Shown: piece by piece, positions 24,996-32,700 of the stretch
Numbering within the stretch: position 1 is the stretch's first letter
Layout: every line of letters begins with the position of its first letter
Origin: Mariniphaga anaerophila
Lineage (GTDB): Bacteria; Bacteroidota; Bacteroidia; Bacteroidales; Prolixibacteraceae
Length of the DNA stretch: 64,000 bases
Direction: 5' to 3'
NCBI RefSeq assembly: GCF_900129025.1
Contig: NZ_FQUM01000003.1
Location: forward strand, 62,001-126,000
The notes under the pieces: model-generated
What the model was told of the DNA's origin: nothing
The model's database searches: none
The model's input: only the letters and a program-made list of their open reading frames with translations
Program-made: the position numbers and the translations under genes

Positions 24996-25610
24996 ATGAA
25001 AATAATTTGTATCGGACGAAACTATGCAGATCATGCACGCGAGCTGAACAATAAAGTTCCCGACGAACCGGTATTTTTTCTGAAACCCGATTCGGCAATA
25101 CTTCGGAACAACGATCCATTTTACATTCCTGACTGGACCAACGAAGTTCATCATGAAATTGAACTGGTTCTGAAGGTTTGCCGCATTGGGAAAAACATTG
25201 AAAAACGATTTGCTCACCGCTATTACGACCACATCGGCCTGGGAGTGGATTTCACTGCACGCGATGTACAAAATGAGCTGAAACAAAAAGGCCTTCCCTG
25301 GGAAAAAGCAAAAGCTTTCGACCAGGCGGCAGTTATCAGCAACACTTTTTTTCCGGTTGAAGAGTTTACCGATCTTCAAAACATTAATTTCGGGCTGGAC
25401 ATTAACCAACAAACTGTTCAGAAAGGAAATTCCGGTTCAATGCTCTTCGACTTTGACAGCATTATTTCGCATATTTCAAAATATATAACATTAAAAATAG
25501 GAGACCTGATTTACACAGGAACACCGGCGGGAGTCGGGCCTGTAAAAATCGGCGACCAGTTGGAAGGATACCTGAACAACAATAAATTACTCGACTTTAT
25601 GGTGAAATAG
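24996..25610 (+). CDS. Fumarylacetoacetate hydrolase family protein
   Basis: A 204-aa single-domain FAH enzyme. It starts MKIICIGRNYADHARE and has PVFFLKPDSAIL, the metal-binding EVHHEIELVL (His and Glu ligands), GLGVDFTARDVQ and YTGTPAGVGPVKIGD. Members hydrolyse or decarboxylate 2-keto-diacids or acylpyruvates; the substrate cannot be told from sequence. Its 24-bp distance from the exonuclease and 35 bp to the CoA-binding protein suggest a loose operon. Confidence 0.92.
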   Translation: MKIICIGRNYADHARELNNKVPDEPVFFLKPDSAILRNNDPFYIPDWTNEVHHEIELVLKVCRIGKNIEKRFAHRYYDHIGLGVDFTARDVQNELKQKGLPWEKAKAFDQAAVISNTFFPVEEFTDLQNINFGLDINQQTVQKGNSGSMLFDFDSIISHISKYITLKIGDLIYTGTPAGVGPVKIGDQLEGYLNNNKLLDFMVK

Positions 25611-25645
25611 AACATCGGATAACAACAACTTTAAAATCTTTTGCG

Positions 25646-26125
25646 ATGACAACAAAAACAGAGATTACACTAAACGAAATCCAACAGTTTTTTTCTGAGC
25701 AAAAAATCGCTGTTGCAGGAGCATCCCGCAATCCCAAAAAATTTGGCGGCATGGTAATAAAAGATTTTAAAGAAAAAGGATTCGACATGTTTCCTGTAAA
25801 TCCGAATGCAGAAGAAGTTCAGGGATTAAAATCGTACAAAACAGTAGCCGACTTACCCGGCGATGTAAAACATTTACTGGTTGTAACGCCAAAAGAAAAA
25901 ACACAGGAAATTATTAACCAGGCTGTACAGAAAGGCATGAAAATGGTGTGGGTTCAACAGATGTCGGATACACCGGAAGCTCTGGCTGCGTTGAAAAAAT
26001 CGGGAATCCCGTTCATCTACAAAAAATGCATCTACATGTTTGCGGAGCCCGTAAAAGGGGTGCACCATTTCCACCGGTTTCTGGTTAAATTTTTTGGCGG
26101 CTACCCGAAAAAAAAGAGTAATTAA
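25646..26125 (+). CDS. CoA-binding (YccU-like) protein
   Basis: A 159-aa Rossmann-fold protein of the CoA_binding family: KIAVAGASRNPKKFGGMV near the N-terminus with the glycine-rich turn, VNPNAEEVQGLKSY, LLVVTPKEKTQEII and MVWVQQMSD. It resembles the CoA-binding domain of succinyl-CoA ligase alpha without the catalytic part. The function is not established. It is followed by a thioesterase gene, so acyl-CoA handling is a possible theme. Confidence 0.9.
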   Translation: MTTKTEITLNEIQQFFSEQKIAVAGASRNPKKFGGMVIKDFKEKGFDMFPVNPNAEEVQGLKSYKTVADLPGDVKHLLVVTPKEKTQEIINQAVQKGMKMVWVQQMSDTPEALAALKKSGIPFIYKKCIYMFAEPVKGVHHFHRFLVKFFGGYPKKKSN

Positions 26126-26226
26126 ATCGACTCGTTTTTCGACAGAACGAATCACCTCGTTGCCAGAGATAAAAAAACTTCCCGCCTATTACCAGAACTT
26201 TAAAAACAGCTATTTGAACATTAAAA

Positions 26227-26658
26227 ATGAAACAGGGACAGGATTACCATTTTGAAATAGAGCTGGAAGTGCGCGATTACGAATGCGACATTCAGGGTAT
26301 AGTAAACAACGCGGTGTACCAAAATTACCTGGAATACTGCCGTCATAAATTTCTTAACAAAGTAGGAGTGAGCTTTGCAGATCTGCATAACGACGGCATT
26401 GACGCAGTTGTTATCCGGGCAGAACTGGATTACAAGTTTCCTTTGCGCCCGGAAGATTCCTTCTTTGTTCGATTAAAAATGGCAAAACACGGTCGATTGC
26501 GCATTATTTTCAAACAACAGGTAATTCGAAAAGCTGACGAAAAATTAATGGTTGACGCACGAATAACAACGGTTCTCACACGAAACGGGCGGCCTGTTTC
26601 CCCGGATTTTCTGGAAGAACAGTTTCTGAAATCAGGGATTGTACCGGAAGAAGATTAG
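26227..26658 (+). CDS. Acyl-CoA thioesterase, hotdog fold
   Basis: A 143-aa 4HBT/YbgC-like thioesterase. The catalytic Asp lies in VRDYECDIQGIVNN, followed by YQNYLEYCRHKFL, which form the hotdog helix; LDYKFPLRPEDSFFVRLKM is the central strand pair. Such enzymes release free acids from acyl-CoA. Its stop overlaps that of the convergent YkgJ-type gene by 4 bp. Confidence 0.9.
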   Translation: MKQGQDYHFEIELEVRDYECDIQGIVNNAVYQNYLEYCRHKFLNKVGVSFADLHNDGIDAVVIRAELDYKFPLRPEDSFFVRLKMAKHGRLRIIFKQQVIRKADEKLMVDARITTVLTRNGRPVSPDFLEEQFLKSGIVPEED

Positions 26659-27287
26659 CCGGCCAATTTTTCCTCAACACGAAACTCCGTCACATCTATT
26701 CCACCGGCTTTCAATGCAGATTTAAAGCCTTCGTTCAGCATGCGCCCCAACCGCATGGGAAGTTGCAACAATTCCGGAATTGAATCTTCGTTCTCCGGTT
26801 CTGAATAAAACTTCAGGCACGACTGAAGCTTTGTAGAAAGGTAAATTCTGCATGCAACCGGCCGGGCTGCATAAGCAATGCAAGAACCATCCTCAAGCAA
26901 CGGACAGGGAAATTTTGAGTTAAGAAGCGACTCGCCCGATAAACGTTCCAGCTTCCTTTTCTTTTCTCCAGCACGGACAGCAATGCGTTTCTGTGTTTCA
27001 GCATCAAAACTGCGGGAAATAAAATCCTTCAAATAAACCAATTCGTAGTTTAGCGCAAAAACAGGTTGGTGGCAACACCAGAAACAGCCCTTTTTACATT
27101 CAGGCTTTTGGTTCTCACGCGCTGCAAATTCCGAAAAGGAATCCACCAATTCATCAACCGTCCCGAGCAGAACTTTAACTCCTGCCAAAAGTGCTTCTTC
27201 TTTGTCTGCTGCATCAACAACTTCCATCCCCAGCCGATAGCCGTCGGAATGAAACTGCCGCTCAAGGCTTCTCAGGTCAATACTCAT
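26655..27287 (-). CDS. YkgJ-family cysteine-cluster protein
   Basis: A 210-aa protein with the CxxxCxxCC cluster (CKKGCFWCC, residues about 83-91) and the later pair in CPLLEDGSCIAYAARPVACR, the pattern of the YkgJ or Fe-S/zinc-binding cluster family. The N-terminal 80 residues are helical. Function is unknown; metal binding is inferred from cysteines. It is the last gene of the long minus-strand run but is separated from the Crp gene by 231 bp and a terminator. Confidence 0.85.
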   Translation of the reverse strand: MSIDLRSLERQFHSDGYRLGMEVVDAADKEEALLAGVKVLLGTVDELVDSFSEFAARENQKPECKKGCFWCCHQPVFALNYELVYLKDFISRSFDAETQKRIAVRAGEKKRKLERLSGESLLNSKFPCPLLEDGSCIAYAARPVACRIYLSTKLQSCLKFYSEPENEDSIPELLQLPMRLGRMLNEGFKSALKAGGIDVTEFRVEEKLAG

Positions 27288-27364
27288 TTATTTACAATTA
27301 GTTAAACAACTAAAAAAACAAGCAAAACACTTTACCAATTTAGCGAAAAAAAACAACAAGGCAC

Positions 27365-27394
27365 AAAAAAACCGGATTCCCTTGAACCCGGTTT
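27365..27394 (-). terminator. Terminator of the grpE-dnaJ-crp unit
   Basis: A stem of AAACCGG / CCGGTTT extended by TTC / GAA with single mismatches, in front of seven T on the minus strand. It lies 125 bp past the stop of the Crp/Fnr gene. Confidence 0.75.
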
Positions 27395-27518
27395 ATCAAC
27401 CTTCAACTACTAACCGATTTTATAACCCAAAAAATTATGAAGCAATAGTTATGAACTCTTTAACTTTGTTATGCACAACAAATAAAGAGGAAAGAATGCA
27501 GCCGGTCTGTAACAAAAG

Positions 27519-28148
27519 TCACACAAGACCGGAAAAATCGATAAAATTCCTCGATAGTTCAATTTTACCATCTTTTTCGAGCTTTTTCAATAACCTTGAA
27601 ACAACCTCGCGCGAAGTATTTAACTGAATGGCAAGTTCCTGGTGAGTACCAAAGAACGTAGGATTTCCCAACTTCTGATAACGATCGGTAAAGAATTTCA
27701 CCAAACGCTCATCGAGCCTTAAAAAGGCAATGGAATCAATAGTTTCGATCAACTCCCTAAAACGGGACTGAAAAGTCTGCATCACAAATTGCCGCCACGA
27801 CGGGTACTCGCACATCCATTTGTCGAGCAACGAAACAGGAAGCATCAACGCTTCGGTTTCCTCTTCGGCCACGGCCATTACATTGCTTTTCTGGTGTGCC
27901 ATGCAGCATGTTAACGACATGGCACAAACTTCATTCTCCTGCAAATAATAAAGCAACAGTTCATTTCCATCGTTGCTGGTTCGGGTAATCCGAATCATTC
28001 CCCTTATAATTAAAGGAAAACTAGAAATGAACTGTCCTTCACGCATTAGAGGTTTATTGGCTGCAAACTTTTTCCGAACGCCCTTGCTGACTATTTCATC
28101 AAGAAGATCCTTTTCAAGAAAATTGTATAGTTTTATTACATCGTCCAT
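27519..28148 (-). CDS. Crp/Fnr-family transcription regulator
   Basis: A 209-aa regulator. Residues 15-130 form a cyclic-nucleotide-binding-like beta-roll (GQFISSFPLIIRGMIRITRTS, YYLQENEVCAMSLTCCMAHQ), and residues about 145-205 a winged helix-turn-helix, with THQELAIQLNTSREVVSRLLKKLE as recognition region. Many Bacteroidota members of this shape do not bind cAMP, and the ligand here is unknown. The two adjacent Cys in the ligand domain could sense redox state, which is speculative. It starts 18 bp downstream of dnaJ, so it is likely cotranscribed with the chaperone genes. Confidence 0.9.
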   Translation of the reverse strand: MDDVIKLYNFLEKDLLDEIVSKGVRKKFAANKPLMREGQFISSFPLIIRGMIRITRTSNDGNELLLYYLQENEVCAMSLTCCMAHQKSNVMAVAEEETEALMLPVSLLDKWMCEYPSWRQFVMQTFQSRFRELIETIDSIAFLRLDERLVKFFTDRYQKLGNPTFFGTHQELAIQLNTSREVVSRLLKKLEKDGKIELSRNFIDFSGLV

Positions 28149-28166
28149 GGTCCAGGGGGTTTCAGA

Positions 28167-29324
28167 TTAAAACATGTGCTTCATTCGCTGAAAAAAGCTT
28201 TTTTCCGAAGAGGACGGCCCTTCATTAAATCCCGGGGAACCCATCAATTTTTCGAGCATTTTACGTTCATCTGAATTCAGTTTTTTAGGAATCCAGACAT
28301 GAATGCGCACCAGCAGGTCACCACGACCGTATCCGTTTACATCGGGCAGCCCCTTACCACGAAGCCGCAATATTTTTTCGGGTTGAGTACCCGCGTCGAT
28401 TTTTACTTTTACCTTGCTGTCAACCGTAGGAATTTCGGCAGTGGTTCCCAACGTAATTTCCGGGAACGACAAAAACAGGTTGTAAATAAGATTGTTGCCG
28501 TCGCGAACCAATTCAGGATGCTCTTCTTCGGTAATTACCACAAGCAAATCGCCATTTACTCCTCCCCTCCGGGCTGCGTTGCCTTTCCCGGTAACAGTCA
28601 TTTGCATTCCTTCACCAACTCCAGCCGGAATTTTAATGGTGATTACTTCCTCATCGCGAATAACGCCTTCTCCTGCACAGTGGCTGCATTTGTCAGTAAT
28701 AATTTTACCTTCTCCATGGCAGGTTGGGCAAGCCGAGGTTGTCTGCATTTGCCCGAGTAACGTGTTGGTTACCCGCGTTACCCTCCCGGAGCCGTGGCAA
28801 GTGGAACAATTTGTAAATGCCGAAGCATTTTTTGCTCCGGTACCGTTACAATGCTGACACTGAACGTATTTTTTTACTTTTATTTTTTTCTCTGCGCCAT
28901 TCAACACTTCGCTCAGGTTGAGTTTCACCTTAACCCGAAGGTCTGACCCGCGGGAAACGTGGCGTCCGCCACTGTGCGAACGACCTCCGCCAAATCCGCC
29001 AAACCCGCCGAAATGTCCTCCAAAAATATCGCCGAAAGACGAAAATATATCTTCGATATCAGAGAAACCGCCAAATCCGGATCCTCCTCCGGCAGCACCA
29101 CCTACTCCTGCATGGCCAAACTGGTCGTAACGCTGTTTTTTATTTGGATCCTGAAGCACTTCGTAAGCCTCGGCTGCTTCTTTAAATTTTTCCTCTGCTT
29201 CTTTATTCCCCGGGTTTTTATCGGGGTGGTACTGAATAGCCTTTTTACGGTAGGCTTTTTTTATCTCTTCAGCCGAGGCGTTTTTGCTAATTTCAAGTAC
29301 TTCGTAATAATCTCTTTTTGCCAT
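28167..29324 (-). CDS. dnaJ: Chaperone DnaJ
   Basis: Hsp40 co-chaperone of 385 aa. Domains in order: J domain with HPD (residues 1-70, YHPDKNPGN), a Gly/Phe-rich stretch (about 72-115), four CxxCxGxG zinc repeats ([32 protein letters not shown]) and the C-terminal substrate-binding domain. It stimulates DnaK ATPase and delivers unfolded clients. It is 14 bp after grpE and 18 bp before the Crp-type gene. dnaK is not in the window. Confidence 0.97.
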   Translation of the reverse strand: MAKRDYYEVLEISKNASAEEIKKAYRKKAIQYHPDKNPGNKEAEEKFKEAAEAYEVLQDPNKKQRYDQFGHAGVGGAAGGGSGFGGFSDIEDIFSSFGDIFGGHFGGFGGFGGGRSHSGGRHVSRGSDLRVKVKLNLSEVLNGAEKKIKVKKYVQCQHCNGTGAKNASAFTNCSTCHGSGRVTRVTNTLLGQMQTTSACPTCHGEGKIITDKCSHCAGEGVIRDEEVITIKIPAGVGEGMQMTVTGKGNAARRGGVNGDLLVVITEEEHPELVRDGNNLIYNLFLSFPEITLGTTAEIPTVDSKVKVKIDAGTQPEKILRLRGKGLPDVNGYGRGDLLVRIHVWIPKKLNSDERKMLEKLMGSPGFNEGPSSSEKSFFQRMKHMF

Positions 29325-29338
29325 GTTTCCTTCAAATT

Positions 29339-29950
29339 TTATTCTCCAACTACAACTTTGGCATAGCGAATAACTTTGTCGTTAAGTGTATATCCTTTTT
29401 GAATAACGTCCACCACTTTGCCTTTAAGCTTTTCCTCTGGTGCAGGTATTTTGGTGATTGCTTCGTGATGATCTACATCAAAATCCTGATGCAGGGCGGC
29501 TATTTCATTTACATTATTTTGTTTCAAAAAGTCTTTAAACTTACTGTAAATAAGCATAGTTCCCTGTTTTCCTGCATCTTCTTCCGGTAGATTACTAAGA
29601 GCCTGAATTGCCCTTTCAAAGTCATCTACTACAGGCAGAATCCCTGTTAAAACAGATTCACCTCCTGATTTTATTAAATCGGTTTTTTCGCGCAATGTAC
29701 GCTTTCTGAAATTATCAAACTCAGCCTGCAACCGCAGATGCTTATCCGAAAGGTCTTTCAGTTTTTCTTCCAGTTCTGCAATTTTGACTTCCTTTTTATC
29801 CATTTTGGATTTTTTCTTTTTCTCTTCTTTTTCTTTCGAAGCTGCCTTTTCGCTCATTTTCGTTTCTTCGTTATTATCCGGGGTTTGTGCTCCGGCTGCG
29901 TCTTTTTCCTTTTGGGTTTCGTTATTCTTGTTCATTTTATTGTCTGACAT
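29339..29950 (-). CDS. grpE: Nucleotide exchange factor GrpE
   Basis: A 203-aa DnaK nucleotide-exchange factor. The N-terminal 65 residues are a Lys/Glu-rich, low-complexity segment, followed by a long coiled coil ([25 protein letters not shown]-like region) and the C-terminal beta domain with [12 protein letters not shown] and [24 protein letters not shown]. It forms an operon with dnaJ. No heat-shock promoter is obvious upstream. Confidence 0.95.
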   Translation of the reverse strand: MSDNKMNKNNETQKEKDAAGAQTPDNNEETKMSEKAASKEKEEKKKKSKMDKKEVKIAELEEKLKDLSDKHLRLQAEFDNFRKRTLREKTDLIKSGGESVLTGILPVVDDFERAIQALSNLPEEDAGKQGTMLIYSKFKDFLKQNNVNEIAALHQDFDVDHHEAITKIPAPEEKLKGKVVDVIQKGYTLNDKVIRYAKVVVGE

Positions 29951-30081
29951 AATTCTTCCTTGTTAAATGCAACACTATTAATCAAAAAATCTGCCATGCC
30001 CCTACAAAAGACAAATTGACACCCCAAACTCACGTAGGATGCCAATTTATGACAATTCGTTCTTTTTATGTTTTTCAGAAA

Positions 30082-30597
30082 CTATTTGGCCAGTTTTTCC
30101 AAAGTAGCTTCCAGCGCCGGGCCTTTAAGTTGCCGCGCCACAATTACGCCATTTCCGTCGATCAGAAAATTGGACGGGATACTGCGCACGCCATAAATTG
30201 CTGCGTGTTTCGAATACCATCCTTTTAAATCGCTGATATGATAGGGCCATTCAAGTTTATCGTCGGCAATTCCTTTTTTCCAGGCAGCGTCGGTACGATC
30301 CAGCGATACGCTGAATACGGTGAACCCTTTTGCTCCCTCAAAATTTTTGTCTTTGTATTTTTGATACGCTCTTACCACGGTTGGATTTTCGCGCCGGCAC
30401 GGCCCACACCACGAAGCCCAGAAGTCAAGCAACACCAGCTTTCCGGCGGTGTCTGACAATTTTATTGTTTTGCCATCGACTGACTTTCCTATTAATTCAG
30501 GTGCTTTGTTGCCAATATTAATTCCCAACTTTTGTTGGGAAAATGCAGTTACTGCCGCCAGGCACAATATGGCTGATATAAAAACCAATTTCTTCAT
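30082..30597 (-). CDS. Exported TlpA-like thioredoxin-fold protein
   Basis: A 171-aa protein with a signal peptide (MKKLVFISAILCLAAVTAFS) and a TlpA/ResA thioredoxin fold. The active site is CGPC in DFWASWCGPCRRENP, the cis-Pro is in IPSNFLIDGNG. It should reduce or isomerise disulfides in the periplasm. A second TlpA-like protein, with CGVC, is encoded within the histidine operon of this window. It lies 73 bp downstream of murA on the same strand. Confidence 0.9.
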   Translation of the reverse strand: MKKLVFISAILCLAAVTAFSQQKLGINIGNKAPELIGKSVDGKTIKLSDTAGKLVLLDFWASWCGPCRRENPTVVRAYQKYKDKNFEGAKGFTVFSVSLDRTDAAWKKGIADDKLEWPYHISDLKGWYSKHAAIYGVRSIPSNFLIDGNGVIVARQLKGPALEATLEKLAK

Positions 30598-30670
30598 AAA
30601 CTAATTGTTTTATTGAATGCGTAAAATTAAACTCTTTTCAAAACAATAACATTTGCGTGCTCCCAAGGTT

Positions 30671-31975
30671 CTATTTACGGGTAATTTTTGCTCCGATTTG
30701 CTGAAGCCGGCCTTCGATGTTCTCGTAACCACGATCGATTTGTTCGATGTTATCGATAGAACTTTTCCCTTTTGCTGACAAGGCGGCAATAAGCAAGGCA
30801 ATTCCGGCCCTGATATCCGGGGAAGTCATTTTTGTACCGCGCAGACTGTTCTCGCGATTCAGTCCGATAACCGTTGCCCGGTGCGGGTCACAAAGAATAA
30901 TCTGTGCCCCCATATCAATCAGCTTGTCCACAAAGAAAAGACGGCTTTCAAACATTTTCTGGTGAATGAGCACACTTCCTTTGGCCTGGGTAGCTACCAC
31001 AAGAAAAACGCTCAACAGGTCAGGAGTCAATCCAGGCCAGGGAGCATCAGAAATCGACATAATAGAACCATCTATATAATTTTCGATTTCATAGTGCTGC
31101 GTATCTTTTACGACAAGGTCGTCGTTATGTTGTTCAACTTTAATTCCCAACCGGCGAAACGAAGCCGGAATAATTCCCAAATGCTCTGCCCCAACATTTT
31201 TGATTGTAATATCAGACGCAGTCATTGCAGCAAGCCCGATAAAACTGCCAACTTCAATCATATCCGGCAAAATACGATGGGAACATCCTTTCAGCGCACC
31301 CACTCCGGTTACGGTAAGAAGATTGGAACCGATGCCGGAAATTTGCGCACCCATTGAAACCAGCATTTTACAAAGCTGCTGAACATATGGTTCGCAGGCG
31401 GCATTGTAAACGGTAGTGGTTCCGTCGGCCAAAACGGCAGCCATCACAATATTTGCGGTACCGGTTACCGAAGCCTCATCGAGCAGCATGTATGCTCCTT
31501 TCAGTTTTTTAGCTTCAATAGAATACCATTTGTGCTGGGCATCAAACGTAAATTTTGCACCTAACTTTTGCAATCCGGTAAAATGAGTATCCACTCTTCT
31601 GCGGCCGATTTTATCTCCGCCGGGCTGAGGAATAAATCCCCGGCCAAAACGGGCAAGCAGCGGCCCTATAATCATTACTGAACCACGCAGGCTGGCTGCC
31701 TGTTTCGCATACGTTTCGGTTTTAAGAAAATCGATATTGACATTTGCAGCATTAAACCGGTAAGTGCCTTTTTGAATTCGTTCGGCCTGCACGCCCAGCC
31801 CTTTCAGAATTTCGATAAGCTGAAGTACGTCGCTGATTTCGGGAATGTTTTCAATTGTTACATCCTCCTGCGTCAGCAGCACTGCACAAATTACCTGAAG
31901 CGCTTCGTTTTTAGCTCCCTGTGGTGTAAGTGAGCCTTTCAGCGAATTTCCACCTTCAACTAAAAAAGTTGCCAT
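30671..31975 (-). CDS. murA: UDP-N-acetylglucosamine 1-carboxyvinyltransferase
   Basis: A 434-aa enzyme that transfers enolpyruvate to UDP-GlcNAc, the first committed step of peptidoglycan synthesis. Family stretches are GGNSLKGSLTPQGAKNEAL, LRGSVMIIGPLLARFG and RAGIALLIAALSAKG. The loop that carries the fosfomycin-target Cys (position 115 in E. coli) reads PGGDKIGRRRVDTH, so the residue is Asp. In other species a Cys-to-Asp exchange keeps activity but gives intrinsic fosfomycin insensitivity. It begins 14 bp after the DUF4290 gene. Confidence 0.96.
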   Translation of the reverse strand: MATFLVEGGNSLKGSLTPQGAKNEALQVICAVLLTQEDVTIENIPEISDVLQLIEILKGLGVQAERIQKGTYRFNAANVNIDFLKTETYAKQAASLRGSVMIIGPLLARFGRGFIPQPGGDKIGRRRVDTHFTGLQKLGAKFTFDAQHKWYSIEAKKLKGAYMLLDEASVTGTANIVMAAVLADGTTTVYNAACEPYVQQLCKMLVSMGAQISGIGSNLLTVTGVGALKGCSHRILPDMIEVGSFIGLAAMTASDITIKNVGAEHLGIIPASFRRLGIKVEQHNDDLVVKDTQHYEIENYIDGSIMSISDAPWPGLTPDLLSVFLVVATQAKGSVLIHQKMFESRLFFVDKLIDMGAQIILCDPHRATVIGLNRENSLRGTKMTSPDIRAGIALLIAALSAKGKSSIDNIEQIDRGYENIEGRLQQIGAKITRK

Positions 31976-31989
31976 TTGAGGTTATTTGA

Positions 31990-32577
31990 TTATCTGTTTT
32001 TCTTTTTCTTCTTTTTTGGCTGCGGCTGCGGAGTCGGAATTTTTATGTCAGCAAGTTGAACATCCCGGGGTGCTTTCAGTTTATTGGCAGAAAGCTCTTC
32101 CAGATCAAGAAATATCTTATCATCTTCAACCGAATCTTTATTCCACGACAGATACAACTTCTTCATTTGGTTGGCAATCTGAATAGTTAGTATCCGCTGT
32201 TCTTCTCCTTCCATGCCGATTGCAACGTCAATCATTTTCTGAATGATTAACCCGTAGTGTTTCAATTTTATATCATTCTGGCAATACGGAACTCTGTTTG
32301 GCCTTTCGGTAAGAATGTCTGGTGACGGCGGTTGATAAGGATAATCAATATCAAGTTTAAAATCGGTCATAATGGCCAGATGATCCCACAATTTATGTTT
32401 GTATTCTGCAACGTCGCGCAAATAGGGATAAAGATTTCCCATTACATCAATTACCGCCTGCGCAGATTTGTTGCGCTTGTCCCGGTCTTCGATGGTTAAC
32501 AGGTGGTTTACCATATTTTGAATGTTCCTGCCATACTCTGGCATGGGGAGTTTTTGTCTTTTCGTATTGTAATCCAT
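31990..32577 (-). CDS. DUF4290-family protein
   Basis: A 195-aa protein of the DUF4290 family, a Bacteroidota-specific group usually next to murA. The N-terminus MDYNTKRQKLPMPEYGRNI is characteristic; most of the chain is predicted helical, and the C-terminus is a proline and lysine tail (PQPQPKKKKKKNR). It has no signal peptide. Function is unknown; conserved linkage to murA suggests an envelope or cell-growth role (inference). Confidence 0.88.
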   Translation of the reverse strand: MDYNTKRQKLPMPEYGRNIQNMVNHLLTIEDRDKRNKSAQAVIDVMGNLYPYLRDVAEYKHKLWDHLAIMTDFKLDIDYPYQPPSPDILTERPNRVPYCQNDIKLKHYGLIIQKMIDVAIGMEGEEQRILTIQIANQMKKLYLSWNKDSVEDDKIFLDLEELSANKLKAPRDVQLADIKIPTPQPQPKKKKKKNR

Positions 32578-32700
32578 GAATTGATTAAATTATTTACAAC
32601 TATTTTACTACCAGAAAAATTGAGGGTTTTACTATTTTCCAGATGCAAAACTAATGATTTCTTTGCAATACACAATTATTGGCAGTTTGATATCTGCCTC

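Noticed and set aside
27382-27627. An 81-codon plus-strand frame between the YkgJ and Crp genes
   Set aside because: It overlaps the Crp terminator and the start of the Crp gene antisense, with no recognisable domain or start signal.
28918-29130. Pro-rich frame antisense to dnaJ's Gly/Phe region
   Set aside because: It is the mirror of the glycine-rich codons of dnaJ in another frame.
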